DNA of 64,000 bases. Source: Gonium pectorale. Lineage: Eukaryota; Chlorophyta; Chlorophyceae; Chlamydomonadales; Volvocaceae. Of the stretch, positions 24,769-37,700 are shown one piece after another. Made by a program: the position numbers and the translations under genes. The first letter of the stretch is position 1. The number at the start of each line of letters is the position of its first letter. The DNA is taken from the NCBI GenBank assembly GCA_001584585.1, contig LSYV01000070.1:11790-75789 (forward strand), given 5' to 3'. Below the pieces are notes generated by a model. That model did no database searches, had not been told where the DNA came from, and was given only the letters and a program-made list of their open reading frames with translations.

Positions 24769-27700
24769 TCATATCTTAATCTTCATCTTCTCTAGCTCTG
24801 CCCGGTACTTCCCGGGTACACCCGCCGACTGCAGCTCGCCCAGTTTCCGCTCCTTGATCTGCAGCAACAACTGCTTCTCCTTCTCTGCCGCCTCGCGTAG
24901 CCGAGCGCCCTCCTCCAGGTACGCCTGCCGCTCGCGCTTGCGCCGCTCCTCGTTGGCTTGGATCTGCGAAAGCAGCTCCTCCTTGTACCTGGCGTTTAGC
25001 GTCATGGCGTTCACCGTCTGTGGACAGGGACGGGGGACATTGCAAGGGGGAGGGTAGAAGGAAGGTCATGACAGAAGTTCACAATTCAGAAGTTCAAAAA
25101 GGGAAGTAGAAATGGGGGTTAGAAACGGGAGATGGAGGCCACCGCGCCTATTGCCTGGCTGAGCATTAATTGCATGAATGCAGGCCTTGGCATTAACGCG
25201 TTGCAGTTATGCGCCCGATCCCGTCCCAGCTGGCTTGCACGACGACGCCTGCTTAGACGCACGCAAGTCCTCCTATCCGCGCCCACGCCCGACCGGCTTG
25301 GGTGCCGGTCATGGCTTGGGCCATTGAGCGGGGTCCAGATCGCACCGGACCCGAGCCGCGAGCCCCGTACCCAGGGGGGGCTCCTAAATCCTTGCATGCC
25401 CACGCCTACAACGGCCCAACCACCCGTGTGGCTCGCCCCGAGCAGCCACCTCCTTCCGCTTCGGACTATCCAAGCCCAACAGGACCAACAGCCCAGCCTC
25501 AGCCTCAGCCTCAGCCCAGCCCCAAGTCCCAGCTCATCCTATCCCCATCCCCATCCCCAACGACCGACCGACCTGCTGCAGGTCCTCGTACTCCTTCTGA
25601 CGGTTCACATCCAGCACGCGCATGAATTCATCGTGCTCAAGCTTCGCCATCTCGGCCCGCTGCTTGATCTTCGCCGCCTGCTGCGCTGTGCGCGCTTGCG
25701 CGAGCTCCTGCTGCATGGCCGCCTGGCGTTCCGCGTACGCGCGCTCCTTCTGTCGCCATTCCCGCTCCTTGGCCTCCTGGTACCGCCGCGCCCGCAGCTC
25801 GTCCAGCTCCGCCTGCTTGTCGGCTGCGCGCTCCTGCATGGCGCGCAGCCGCGCCACCTCCATCTCCTTCTCCTTTGCAATGCGCTCCTTCTCCGCTGCA
25901 AGGGCCTGAGGACGTGGCGGACAGGACCAGGATACGTCAATTGGAGCACGTTTGATAGGCAAAATGCCAAACTGGAGTGCTTTTTCGCCGCATTTGAGCC
26001 CAGGGTTGATTATTGTATGGATACATGCACGCGTGTTCTGCAAGTGCATGTGCCGTGCCGTGCCCGGTGCAGAAGCCACCCCAACCTGTCTTCCCCTTAT
26101 CATGAGTCACGTTTAGGCAGCCTGCCCCGCGTGACTCAGCTCGCCAATCTCATGTCAACCCAGCTTTCACCTTCCCGACTCCGGTAACTAAGCTTTGATC
26201 CGCCCGTCCACGGCCATTCCCGCCCATTCCCAATCCAATTAAGGCCGCTGAGATAATGGATCCTATGTCAAGGCCATCCCATTCCAACCACCCTTCGCAA
26301 ACCTGGTCATACCCGGCTGCCCCATGTACGATTGGCTATTGATTATTCGATTAATAAAAGCCAACCCCAACCGGTCCATTCCACACCGAGCCCACACCGT
26401 TCAGCACACAGCACGCACACCATGCCCCTGTACCCCACATCAAGCATTCTTTCGCCTACCCGCCGCACGTGAGACCAGCTGCCATGCACTCATCCAGAGC
26501 ATGTACATTCCAACTTGCCCATACCAAGCAACTTCGGTTTGAACCGCGGCTCCCGAATGCTTCCCAATCACCTATCATGCACGACCCCTGCTCCAACCCG
26601 CCCAGTCGTTTGTGGTACTTGCCACACCCACGAACCACCAACCGACCTGCTCGCGGAGCTCTTTCTGCAGTAGGTACTCGGCAATCCGCAAGTCCTCCTC
26701 CTTCTCGCGGACTTTCATCTGCTCCTTCCGCCGGATCTGCTCGGAGTTGGCCGTCGCCACCTCCTCCATCAGGAACTTGGCCTGCAGCTTCTTCTCGATC
26801 TGCGCCTGCATCTCCTCCTCCTTTAGCCGCTCCATCTCCTTGAGCATTTGCACACGCTCTTGGTCCCGCAGCTCCTCCTGCCGGATGCGCTCCCGTTCTC
26901 GCTCCTTGATTTGCTCGTTGAGGACGGTGGCGCCACGCCGGCGCTCATCAACGCGCTGGCGCTCGCGCGCCTCGTACTGCTCAAGCGCCTTGACACGCTC
27001 AATTTCCATCATGAGGTCAAGGCGCCGCTGCTCCTCCTCCTCCTCAGCCAGCATCTGCTTTTTCTCCTCGATCTGCGCGTCGCGGATGGTAACGCACTTG
27101 GAGTAGAGCATCATCTGGTTCATGTTCTTCACGGCGTCCTTCTGCTCAATGAGCTGCTGCGTAGCGCGTGCACGGGTGGCGTCGTTGAGCTGCCGCTGCA
27201 AGATCTCCGTCTCCGTTGGTGGCGCCTGCTTCTTTGCCTCCTCCTCCAGCTTCATCATCTTCTCTTTGCGTGCCTTCGAGACGGCTTGTAGCTGCTCGCG
27301 CTTGGCGTCAGCCTCGCGCTTGGCAGCCGCCAAGTCCTCAGCCGTCATAATTGGGGTTGGCTTAAGCATACGGCTCAGGTCTCCCTTTGACAGCGTGACT
27401 ACATCGCGGTCCTTCGGGCTGATGGTCCGCGCGGGCGCCGTCAGCTTGAGCTGACCAGCATCAAGCGTATCCGCCTGCGTGGCGGGTAAGCCGCGGCATG
27501 CAACACACGTCGGCACGGCCACTCCCACACACACAGCGTCTGAAGGCCTAACAATAAACGATGCAGCTATAGGAAAGAACCTTCGATGCACCCTTGCGGG
27601 GCTTACCTTGCCCGATTTGGGCTTGCCGCTCCCAAATAAGGTTTCATCGACGAAGCTTGCCTTGCCCGAACGGTACCTGTGTTCGCACCACAGCAGCTTA

Positions 27701-27803
27701 GAGCCCTGATTTGCACCGAATCTGGTGCTTCTAAGTACGCAGCCAGTAGTGGGCGGCACGCAACTCACCCTCCTGAGCCGGTGCGCGGAGGGGTCTGCGG
27801 CAT
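24769..27803 (-). CDS. CFAP45: Cilia and flagella associated protein 45, microtubule inner protein
   Basis: CFAP45 (FAP45) is a long coiled-coil filament inside the lumen of doublet microtubules of motile cilia. Exons 27803-27769, 27676-27607, 27474-26647, 25905-25573 and 25017-24769 keep frame and give 504 residues, close to the known protein. The N-terminus is short and Gly/Ser-rich (MPQTPPRTGSGG). Exon 2 has SFVDETLFGSGKPKSGK. Exon 3 has RDVVTLSKGDLSRMLKPTPI and MTAEDLAAAKREADAKREQL, the family hallmark, then near-continuous Glu/Arg/Lys/Gln coiled coil with KNMNQMMLYSKCVTIRDAQI. Exons 4 and 5 continue the coil and end in KYRAELEKMKIKI. Introns 3 and 4 use the unusual donor GTCGGT. The gene is divergent from the SVIP-like gene, with 469 bases between start codons. 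Confidence 0.93.
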
Positions 27804-28272
27804 TGCTAGCAAGCTAGTATGTGCGGCGATAAGCTCCTATTTCTATTCTTGTAGCCAGGATGCTTAGGGTGTTCGGAAGTCGGAAGGTGGTGCCTTGGAA
27901 TAGCTTCTTACAACAGCGTATTACAATTTGGCCTCGCTTAACTTGGACGGCATGTGCTGGCGGACCCACCTCGGAAAGTCTCTTGCACCTTGCTTAGAAA
28001 GCCGTAGACAACTCCCAACGGCTGCATGTCCCACACGGTCGCCCCTGTTGCGGCAAGGCTGGAGCCCTGTCTTTTTGCTAACAGGACAGTGCCTGCTAAG
28101 AGACCGCTGTCCCTCGACCCAACCGCGACAGTCTTATCGCCTGCACGGAGCGCTTTATATTAGCATGCCGTAAATTATATTGCATATAGCAATCCTTGCA
28201 ATCTATTAGCCTCAGCCACAACGACAGCGACAGACCAACTCATCCCCAAACCTCGTTTCTCCGAGGGTAGGA
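27804..28272. promoter_or_regulatory. Divergent promoter region, CFAP45 / SVIP-like gene
   Basis: 469 bases separate the two divergent start codons, so both promoters and 5' UTRs must lie here or in 5' UTR introns. A TTTATAT at 28154-28160, about 115 bases before the plus-strand ATG, is a candidate TATA-like element for that gene. No other motif stands out. Confidence 0.45.
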
Positions 28273-29430
28273 ATGGGTGGATGCCTGAGCTGCTGTGGTG
28301 ATGACGACGCAAGCTCCAAGAAGGGCGGGCAAAGCGGATACTCCAACTTCTCCGGGTGCGAGGGAGCGACCGACGGATGCCCCACAGGCACGGTTGTTTT
28401 GACCATTCCCCCTCTGCCGTGCGCAGGGCAACAGCAGCAGAAGGAGGAGGAGGTGGTGGTGGCGGTGGGCGGGAGACCGAGAAGGACCGTGAAGCAAGGC
28501 TGTTAGCCGCGGAGCGGGTGAGAGGCGCTTGGGACGTTAAACGGGCTTACCAATGGATTGGAAGGCTGAATTGGTGTTTTTCGCCAATGGTGTGCTGTTA
28601 AACGAGAGAAATAGCCGTTTTGTGGGGGCTCTTGCACGTGAGCAGAACTACCTCCCGTGTGCTTGCTCAGGGACGTCCGTTCAAACGCCTTGCTTTTGAC
28701 CCGTCCGCCCTACTAGAAATGTCGCGCCTTCGGGTGTGTGTATGGTGTTACATCTCTGGGCCGGTGCTGGCCTGGGGCGCTACCCGCCCCAACGCAAGAT
28801 CACCTCAACACCGCGAGGCGAGGGGTGTGGGGGACCGTTGTTCCCCATTGCTCAACCCAAAGGGACAGCCTGCAGCCCTAAGCAACTGCAGCCGCCCTGC
28901 AAAACCCGCCGCTGTGCTGCTCCTCTGTTCGTCCGAGCAGCTGCTGCACACCTAAGTCCTTGTCGCACGGGGCAAGCCCCTCGGTGTGTCCGTAGAGGCG
29001 GGTTCCCTCTTTCTCTGCAGATGTCTTTTTTCCCTTACATCTCGTAACCGGCTCGGCCTGTGCCCCTCCCGCCTTGCGACATGCACCCGTAACCACAGGC
29101 TGCGCAACGGCAACAACAGTTTGAGAAGAGTGCTGTGGGGCGAGCTGCATACAAGTAAGGGACCGCCTGGTGCATGGGCGCATACCACCTTGCACAGGAA
29201 GTGTGAGAACGCCTTGAGCGTGATGCGGCGCCCGCACGGCCTGATGGGTCAACACCCCCAACGCTCCAGCTCATAGTATTTACATGCACCCGTCCTGCTG
29301 GCAGTCCAGAAACGCATGTTCGTTAAGGCAATATCTTACTATGCGCAGGTCCGTGAAGGAGGTTAAGGAATCAAAGACGGCAGGTGGTGGCAACAGCGGC
29401 CAGCCGTCAGCAGCGGACTGGCGAGACTAG
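28273..29430 (+). CDS. Small acylated SVIP-like protein (candidate p97/VCP-interacting motif), four exons
   Basis: Exons 28273-28355, 28427-28517, 29099-29154 and 29349-29430 join in frame to 103 residues. The start MGGCLSCCGDDD has Gly2 for N-myristoylation and Cys4, 7 and 8 for palmitoylation, so membrane anchoring at the cytosolic face is expected. A Gly run is followed by an amphipathic Arg/Ala helix, KDREARLLAAERAAQRQQQF, then EKSAVGRAAYKSVKEVKESK and a short tail. This layout matches SVIP (MGxC N-terminus, short Arg/Ala-rich VCP-interacting helix), whose mammalian member binds the N-domain of p97/VCP and inhibits ER-associated degradation. The motif is imperfect against the R-x5-AA-x2-R pattern, so the assignment is by architecture. 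Exon 3 is supported by frame and splice sites only. It could be a lineage-specific acylated protein instead. Confidence 0.6.
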
Positions 29431-31042
29431 CGGCTAACACCCCGCTTCTGGGCAGCTCGTCGTGGCGGCGTGCAGACGGCTGCATGCGCTCATGCGTGAT
29501 GGGGCTGGTGGGCCCTTGCAGAATGACGATATGGGGATTCCTAGGCTTGGGGTCTGCCCTTGGCGACGGTTGCGCCGAAAGGTCAGGTGTCAACGTCATT
29601 AAGGGTTTCAAACCACCGCAGGCCGCCCTGCGTCTTCATTGGGGATTTCCTGCTGAGAGCCCTGCTTCGGTGTCCCTGCTGATTGCCATTTGATTCAGGT
29701 CATTAGATTCTTTGTGAGTGGCCATCGGCCAATCCTGCCTTGACGGCCTGGCTCGGTGCTGATGATCTTGCCAGCACCCTGACGCCTGACTGGGCGGAGC
29801 TGTTGAGCGCTATTGAGCGTCCCTAAGATCCCCGTGGATCTCAACAGTGGCAAAGCGTCCTGCCGCAAGCTCTGTGTCGACGGGTACAGCAGAGCAGGCG
29901 TAGGAGGATTCGTGAGCGCGTTACCTAAGGCATTGCATCATGTGTACTTTGACGCCATGCAGCCGATGCGGCCACCGAGCCGTGTACTTCACACCGCATG
30001 TACGGTGCTGTAATATATTGCGCATGCTTGCATAGGCTCATGGGGATGTTCGTGATCCGCTCGGGGTTCGTGTGAAATGGCGTGTTTGCCGCGCCCGGCT
30101 GATGTGAAGTAAGCGTTCTGAGGCAGCAGCGCAACGGACCTACCAGGGCGTTTCTGGTCCTTGGCATCTTTAGCTGGTAACTTCATGTTCGGAGCATATT
30201 CTTAATGGGTATCGTCCATCATCATCCCTGACTGGGGATAAGTCTTGGCACCGTTGCGCACTCGCATACTTATGTGGAGCAGCGACGCCATAGAGCTCGT
30301 GGCCATGATTCCAATGCGCGGGATGCCTTTACATCGCACCGCCGCACAAGGCTCCAAGGCCTGAGCCCTGTCAGTCCTATCGTATCCCGATTCCCGATTT
30401 GGCAGCTAGCCGAGCGTCGTCAAACTGTAGCACTGCTGTGCTCGCCCCTATGCATCGCACCATGACCACAAGGAATCCCCGTGGCCAGCTTCACCGACGG
30501 CACGGCATCTGTTCCATCGCAAAAGGCTCTCATCCTTCCTGAAACATTCAGTGACTCACGCAGTGTACCTAGCATACTTGTCTTGCATATCCGTGAGCGC
30601 TCCTGCCTTCCTCCAGAACCTCAATCAACAACTACCCCTCACCCGGCTGCCAGGCACATGGTAGAGCGATTCCCCAGCCGCAGAGCGGGACGCGGACCCT
30701 GCGTCATGCGGCACCAGCACCACTTAAGCAACCAAGTGATGATGCACGCACTACGTCAAAACGGCTGCGGGCGGTCCTGCTCACCGATGCGCCAGATGCC
30801 TGATGTTGCGGCTGCGTCGTTTTTAGCCGCGGCTCGTGATGGCAGACAAAGGGTGCAGTCCGACCTTGAGACCAGGCGCTCCTCCGTATCGATCCGTAGA
30901 TCCGACGTGAACCATCACACCAACGGCACTTAGGGCCGTCCGCTGGCGGCGGGAGGCGTCAAGGCGGTCCCTCTCCAGCCGTTCGCTCCCGCGCGCTCGT
31001 CAATGTACACCTCACACCTAGTGCGCCGCGCACACCCCGTCA
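29431..31042. other. Convergent intergenic region
   Basis: This 1.6 kb is the 3' flank of the SVIP-like gene (+) and coproporphyrinogen oxidase (-). A plus-strand TGTAA occurs near 30009. A 150-codon plus-strand frame at 30481-30933 shows no family similarity and I do not call it a gene. Confidence 0.5.
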
Positions 31043-33759
31043 TCATGCCCAGGCGCGAGGCTGTTGCAGTACGCGCATCACCTCCTCCTCGGCGCTGCCC
31101 GGCTGGGGCGTGACGTTGTACTTCCAGGCGATGAGCGGCGGCGCCGACACCATGATGCTCTCGATCCGGCCCCCGTCTAGGCCAAACTTGATGCCCCGGT
31201 CGTACAGCAGGTTGAACTCTGGGGTTTGCAGGCGGGCGGCAGGAAGTCGCAAGGCAGGCAGGCGGGAGGGGCGGTATCCGGGAGGGCGAGACGAATAGGC
31301 GCAGGGCAAGCGGGCGGGCCGGGCCCTTGGCAGGCAGGCAGAGCAGGTGGATGGCGCGTGCTGTGCGCTGCGGTAACAGGTAGATCCACGCCGGCGGCTC
31401 AGATGGCGATGTCGTCCGTCGTCGGCATATGCGCACAGCAAGAGGGCCTTGTAGGAATGCGCACGCTCAGCAGCTGCACGCTCGGACATTCGCCGGCGTA
31501 GCTGGGGCACGCGCTCACCGCTCGGCGCAGGTCAGGGCACATATGGTGTCGAGAGACGACAGCCCATTGCCGCTACCTCAACCCTAGCAATCTGCTCACC
31601 GATGTACCGCCCGCGCCGCAGCAACTGCCAGTTCCTCTGCGCCTCCGTGAAGGGCTGGTCGCGGTGCCGCTCCACGATGGGCAGCCAGCTGGGCAGGATG
31701 CCGTCGCCCACGTCCCGCACAAACGCCTCCACGTCAAAGCCCGCCTCGCCGCTGCTCATGTCGTCGAAGAAGAGCCCGCCCACGCCGCGGTGCTCCTTTC
31801 GGGCGGGGATGTAAAAGTACCTGCAGGACAGCAGCCGGAGCGATTAAGCCAAAAGCCGGTGCAGCCATGGACCAACAGGCCGCGAGGACGTCGAGCGCCA
31901 GCCGCACAGGAGCAAACGAGGCGAACATGGTCCGTTACCCCAGGGTACAGCTGCGGTTATTGGGTCTGTCCTCAAGGAGCCAGCTCGCCAGCTGCTTACG
32001 AGTAGCGGATGGTAGCCATGTGATGGTTGCGGAAGTGGCTGGGACCATGGCGGAGAGAGCGAGTCCTCCGCCCTTGGGGAGGCGCCGACCCACGAGCGGA
32101 CGGTCAGGTGTGCCAGGCCAGTGGCCATGTTTGCACGCGATGACAGCAAGGGTAGGGCCTTTCCTAATGTAACGTGGTGGTCAACGTGGCCAACGGCGCC
32201 CCTCCTCAGCGCCACGCGTATCCGAGGCCACGGCCTCAAGGTAACGGCAAGTGTGGGCGTCTGCCACCCGTATCGCACCTGTCGCACCAGTCCTTGAGCT
32301 CGCCGTACAGCTCCGGCTTGTACTTGTCGCAGGCGTCCTTCCAGTAGCGGTGGAACTGCTGCGTGTCCGCCTCATCCAGGTAGCTGGGGGTCAGGTCGCA
32401 GCCACCGCCGTACCAGGCCTCGTCCCCCACCTGACAGCCAATCAAGCACAGCGCAGCGGGGCAGGCGGGGTAAGGAAGGCCCTTCGTCAATCGCCTTAGC
32501 AACGCAGTAAGGGGCGATGACGACCGCCGGTAAGGGCGCGCTTATGCGGAGTTCTCCCGGGGTTGGAGCTTGCGTGGGAGCTTGCGTGCCACGGAATGGC
32601 ATCAACCAATCCACGCTTCCCGCATGGGCCTCGCTTGCCGGCCAGCATTTGTGCCGGCCAGGCATCACAGATGGCAATGCCCTAGCCTGGCGCGTCGCCT
32701 TGCGCCTCAACAAGTAACCGGTTAAAGAGCCCGTTCGTCCATTTTCAGCATCATTTCCACGCACAATGAATGCATCCGTGCATTCCTTCCCAGCATAACT
32801 TGGCGTACTGGGTGACGTGCCTGGAAGAGCCGCACGTCCGCGCGCAGCGTGGGAATGAGCGGATGCGCGCTGTGGAACACCAGCGACATGGCCGCCGCGG
32901 CATAGGGCTGGCCGCCCTTAGGGTCGATGCTGCCGCGCCCACGAGAGCTCATTGCGGCCGCGCGCTGCGCCGACAGCGTGCCGCGCACTACGCTAATGTT
33001 GGCGGCGGCCTTCTCCAGCACTTGCCCGTCCTCGAGCACGCATGTGATGCCGTAACCTGCATGTGGCCCCGCACACGTTCCAGTGCTAAGCGGATTACTG
33101 GCAGACTCTTAGATAGGCAAGGCTCGCTTAGTCGCTTTGCCGCCTAGCTGATACGCAAAGAAAAACACAGACAGACGGACTGGATTTGTCGAGCTCTGCA
33201 CGGATACCTTCCGAACCTGTGCGTGTGTAGAAGCTGCGTGTTCTATATGATCCAAAGATCTATGCGTGACAGTGTGAGACAGACATGCAGTCAAAACATC
33301 CTAGCCGGCAGAAGCTGTGTGTGTGTGTGTATAGTGCGTCCACGTCCGCGCTACGCCCTTGCACCTAGAACCCACCTCTGGCCCGAACGTTCCCTTCGGG
33401 CCCCGTGTCCTCTCCGGGAAACTTCATGCTCACCCGCATTTGGATTTGAAGCATCGCGCTCCCACCGATCGACGACAAAGCGCTTGCCCGAGCGGCTTTC
33501 AAGACCCTGTGGTGATGGGGAGGGCATTTGTCCTGAAGGGGCCCCGGCGCCGGCATCCAACATCTGGTCCTCCTCGCACCTCTGCAGTGCTCAGGATGTT
33601 CTTCTGGAGGTCTAAAATGTAGTCAACAAACCCGTCAAAAGTGGAGGCCTTGGCAGCCACGGGAGCGGCGGGCGCAGCCCGGCACCTCGCCAGAGGTCGG
33701 CCCACGGTTCCACCCGATGTATGTGCCCGCGGGCAGCGGGAGACACCTGAAAGCCTCAT
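31043..33759 (-). CDS. CPX: Oxygen-dependent coproporphyrinogen III oxidase, plastid
   Basis: It oxidatively decarboxylates coproporphyrinogen III to protoporphyrinogen IX, a shared step of heme and chlorophyll synthesis. Exons 33759-33580, 33506-33434, 33056-32821, 32430-32279, 31820-31600 and 31218-31043 give 345 residues, slightly short for a plastid form. An Arg/Ala/Pro/Ser-rich leader of about 38 residues fits a transit peptide; an additional 5' exon is possible because TTTCAG lies just inside the frame. Family segments in order: [110 protein letters not shown] and [20 protein letters not shown]. Intron 3 (32431-32820) starts with GC (CAG|gcacgt). Divergent from the OEP61-like gene. Confidence 0.94.
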
Positions 33760-34707
33760 CGCTACTGTCCGCGCACGAGGGAAGAGCGGCTGGCGCTCAG
33801 TGGGAAGTAGGGAAGCGGGGACACAAGGATGGGATGGACCGGTCGCAAGCCGGAACTAGCTATTTGGGTTTTGTAGTTGCATTACATCAATTAGTGGCTC
33901 CCAATGCCAACCCATATCGCAGGAGAAAGATCCTGGCAGCCAATACGGCGCCACGGCGTTTTGGAATGGAGCGACGACGGTCATATGTGCAGGCATTTGC
34001 TACTATTTTACGCACAGGTCTACGCTTATATGGAGGCTTCATAAATTGCCGCCCTTGCGCTTACTGACGGTTCACCGCTTGCGCACCGGTCTCGCACTCG
34101 CCGGCAATTCATATCTATTTCGTCGCTTTGCTAGCGAGATATGCTTTGAAGCTCCTTGTGCTTGGTGACCGTCGGTTCCCGCGCTGTTGATCTGGGCGTT
34201 GGAGCCCGCTGAGAGGAATGGACGCAGCAACGATGCAGTTTGCGATGGAGCAGATGGTGCGTGTGTGCATATGATGAGGTATTGCCAAGCCACATAGCGG
34301 GAGGCCTTGGGAAGGAGTGCGGCGGTGGTGCTGCAGGGTTTCGTCCACAGGTTGTCTCTGCACAGCGCCTTCCTGCGCATGCTCGGCCCACGAGCTTGCC
34401 GATCCGACCTCCAAGCACACCATGTGCATCGATTGAACCACACGGACGGGAGCTTCCCATGGCCAGGGCCCCGCACAAAGCAGGGAGCTTCGTGCTCCGT
34501 ACCTCTTTCAGAGCAGACCCCAAGCCTGCGCACCTGCTGACGGGTCCGCACGAAGCCCATCAAAGTGCCGGGCGAAGGCCTGCGGCGCTTCTTCCCACCA
34601 AAGAAGCATGCCCGCTTGCCCCGCTCCGTGGGCGTCGCATCGCACCTGGTGACGCGTTCTCCCTGGCTGCACCTCCTGCCCCCGCTGCCCCTGCCCCGCA
34701 GAAGAAG
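33760..34707. promoter_or_regulatory. Divergent promoter region, coproporphyrinogen oxidase / OEP61-like gene
   Basis: 948 bases between divergent starts. The stretch just left of 34708 (GCCCCGCAG) looks like a splice acceptor, so part of this region may be a 5' exon and intron of the plus-strand gene. No individual promoter element can be assigned with confidence. Confidence 0.4.
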
Positions 34708-37700
34708 ATGAATCCCGAGCAGCTTCAAGCCATGATGCGGAGCATGCCGCCGGACATGATGGGTGCGGCCATGGCGCAGATGAAGGACATGAAGCCCGAG
34801 GACTGGGAGCGCGCCAAGCAGCAGATGGCGGGCATGGACGCGGACACCATGGCGCGTCAGGCGGCCGCGGCGCAGGCGCAGATGGCGGGACGCACGCAGT
34901 ATGTGCTTAATGTGGGGACTGGCCGCGTGGGCTCGGGGCGCCTGGGCTCGGGGCGCCTGGGCTCGGGGCGCCTGGGCTTGGGGCGCGTGGGCTCGGGGCG
35001 CGTGGGTGCGGGGCGCCTTGGCTCGGGGCGCGTGGGTGCGGGGCGCGGCTCACACCCTCTTGGTCGGCGGTGCGTAGGTGGCGGGTGTTTGACGTGCAGT
35101 TTGGCGGTATACGAGAGCAGTTGCGACGGTCCCGCTGATCTGTCAGATGAGGGACGGCTCCTGGCGCTGAATATGCCTTGAAATTTAAATTAACACAGCT
35201 TGCACACAAGCTTGTGTTCCCAGGCCCTCGGTCTGAGTCAGCTTCGTTGAAGGGCTTCACCTCGTAGCATCAATGCCATGTTTCACATATATGACCTGCG
35301 AATTAAAACTGGGAATTCCTGGATCTGACTTGTGGGGGCTGCATGTCCCTCCTTCTCGCTGCATGTCTTCCATGTGCCTCCTTCACCCCTTCCTCGCCCT
35401 CTCAGGCCAGCAACCAGCTCAAACAGGAGGGCAATGCGCTGCACGGGCGGGGCGAATTCGCGGCAGCGGTTGAGAAGTACGAGCGCGCCAAGAGCAACGT
35501 GGAGTCGTTTACCAGCAAGGAGGCAAAGGACCTGATTCGCGCATGCACCCTCAACCTCAGCAGCTGCTACCTCAACTTGAAGCAGTTCGGCAAGTGCGTG
35601 GAGCAGTGCAACCAGGTCTTGACAGGTGGGGTTCAAAACCGGGAAATTCTTGCTTGTGCACTTGGGGCAGCAGAGCCAGGGCAGCCGCCGCGGCCTGGGC
35701 TCCCCTTGGAATTTCGGCAATGTAAGCACCTTCCTAGAACCAAACTGCTCATCCTTGCTTTGGTGCGTTATCATTTGCATGTGACCCCAACTCCCACGCT
35801 CTTCCGATGCGCACGTGCCCGTGCGTACGTGCCCGTACGCGTGTACGGCAGGCGAGCCGGACAACCTCAAGGCGCTGTACCGGCGGGGCCAGGCCCACAT
35901 GGGCAGCGGGGCTTGGCTGGAGGCTGCCGGGGACCTGGAGCGCGCGCTGCGGCTGGCCAAGGAGACCGATCCCTCTCAGACGCAGCCCATCCGCGACAAG
36001 CTGCAGGAGGCCAAGGATCAGGTCAGCGCGCTGCGAGCGGCGGGCAAGCTGCCGGCAGCGGCAGCGTCATCCTCCGCACCGGCAGCGTCGCCGGCGGCGG
36101 CGGCGGAGGCGCGTGCGGCTTCTACGTCGATGGCGGCTACTGGTCGGCACAGCGGGCCGTCACAGGGGGCAGCAGGCGGGAGCAGCAGCGGAGTTACGCC
36201 CGACGCGGACATGCTCGCGCGCGCGTCCCAAATGTTGCAATCCAACCCCGACATGCTCAGACAGGTGGGGCGGCACACGGGACTCCATCAGGTTGCATTA
36301 TTATATCACCTTCGCCTGCTGCGCGAAAATACCGGCTGCTTTGCCCGGGCGGATCTGCGCCATGTGCGGCTTCCCAGCGTATGTGTACCCTAGGGCTCAA
36401 ACCTACATGTACGGCAAGCCGATGTGTCCAACCCTCCCTCCTGTCAGCGGCAGGGGTTGCCAAAGACCGGGCAAGGAGGGCCCGGTGCAGTCCTAAAGCA
36501 CGGCATGAAGCGCCGGTCCGCACCCGCGTGCCGTCACCTGTAGGCCCAGGAGATGATGCGCGGAATGGACGACGAGCAGCTCCGCGCCATGGGCCGCCAG
36601 ATGGGCATGGACGTGTCGCCCGAGGTGCTCCGCGGCGGCATGGCGGACATGGACCCCGAGCTCATGAAGAAGATGGTGCAGTTGCAGGTGGGCCGGGTTT
36701 GGCCAACACGCGCGAAATGCGACAGGCGCGTAAGACGAGCGTCGGACGCCGTTGGCGCCGAGCGTCGGTTGTCGTATGCGTGCACGTCATCCGTTGGAAG
36801 CATGCACCCGGGCAGGCGCCGGCTGCCGGCTAGTGTATGTCCGATCCTGCTCGCATGCCTGGAGCGCCCTGTTCCGCATAGATCGTTTAGTTCTTATAGG
36901 ACACAGGCAGGCGCGTGTACGGTAGCAGGCGGCGGTGCTGGGCATGCCAAGTTGTCGCGGCGCACGGCACAAGCTTGGGCGGGGAAGAAGGGATGTTGCG
37001 GCTGCGGCGGCGGCTGCAACCAAGCGTGCGACGCTGATGCCGACTTGGCTACATGGGGCAAAGCACCGCTTTACGCCGCAAGCTGACTGGTGTGGTTGCG
37101 TTGCCGCTGCTTTCTGCACGCGCGGTGTCCGCCCTCAGGCTGAACTGCCCCCGGACCTGCGCGGTCCCGACGCCGCGCGCAACCCCGAGTCTGTGAAGAA
37201 GCTGGCGGAGCTGATGGAGCGGAAGCCCGACATGGCCGCCACCCTGGGCGAGGTGAGGCTGGCGGGGGAAGCGGCGTGGAGCGGCATGGTGCCATACTGG
37301 TGGACATCGTGCCCACATGTGCATGAAGGAAGAGTCACGGGAGTAATTCTGCATGTAGTTACCCGGCTGGCTATGCCCGTGGATTGGTTCCATGCGAATG
37401 CCTCCTTCCTGATGACTGAAAGATGCGACACTTGGGTGGTTGGTTGTATTGGGCAGTAGTTACCCGCTTGGATATGTGCCTCCTGCCTTAGCACCTGACC
37501 TCCGTGTCGTCCCTGCCACAGATGCTGTCGTCGGTGCCCCAGGAGAAGCTGCAAGACATGGCCCGATCTGCGGGCCTGCCGCCTGGTGTCACCATCACCC
37601 CCGAGCTGGCAAAGGCCGCGGCCGAAAGCTTCAAGCGCATGTCGCCAGAGGAGGTGAAGGCGGCGGTGGACGCGTGCTCCAACATGCCGGCGCCGCCGCC

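Noticed and set aside
25132..26187. 351-codon plus-strand open frame rich in Leu/Arg
   Set aside because: It runs through CFAP45 exon 4 and its flanking introns on the opposite strand; the long frame is a shadow of the coiled-coil codons.
24769..27803. Myosin or trichohyalin-like assignment for the coiled coil
   Set aside because: General Glu/Arg coiled coil is unspecific, but RDVVTLSKGDLSRML and the overall length identify CFAP45.
34240..34707. In-frame 5' extension of the OEP61-like protein
   Set aside because: The extension reads as non-coding, and a splice-acceptor-like CAG precedes the conserved Met-rich start, so the frame is probably open by chance.
35343..36833. 496-codon plus-strand frame
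   Set aside because: It contains one true TPR exon but then runs through introns and out of the frame used by the next exon; the spliced model is better supported.
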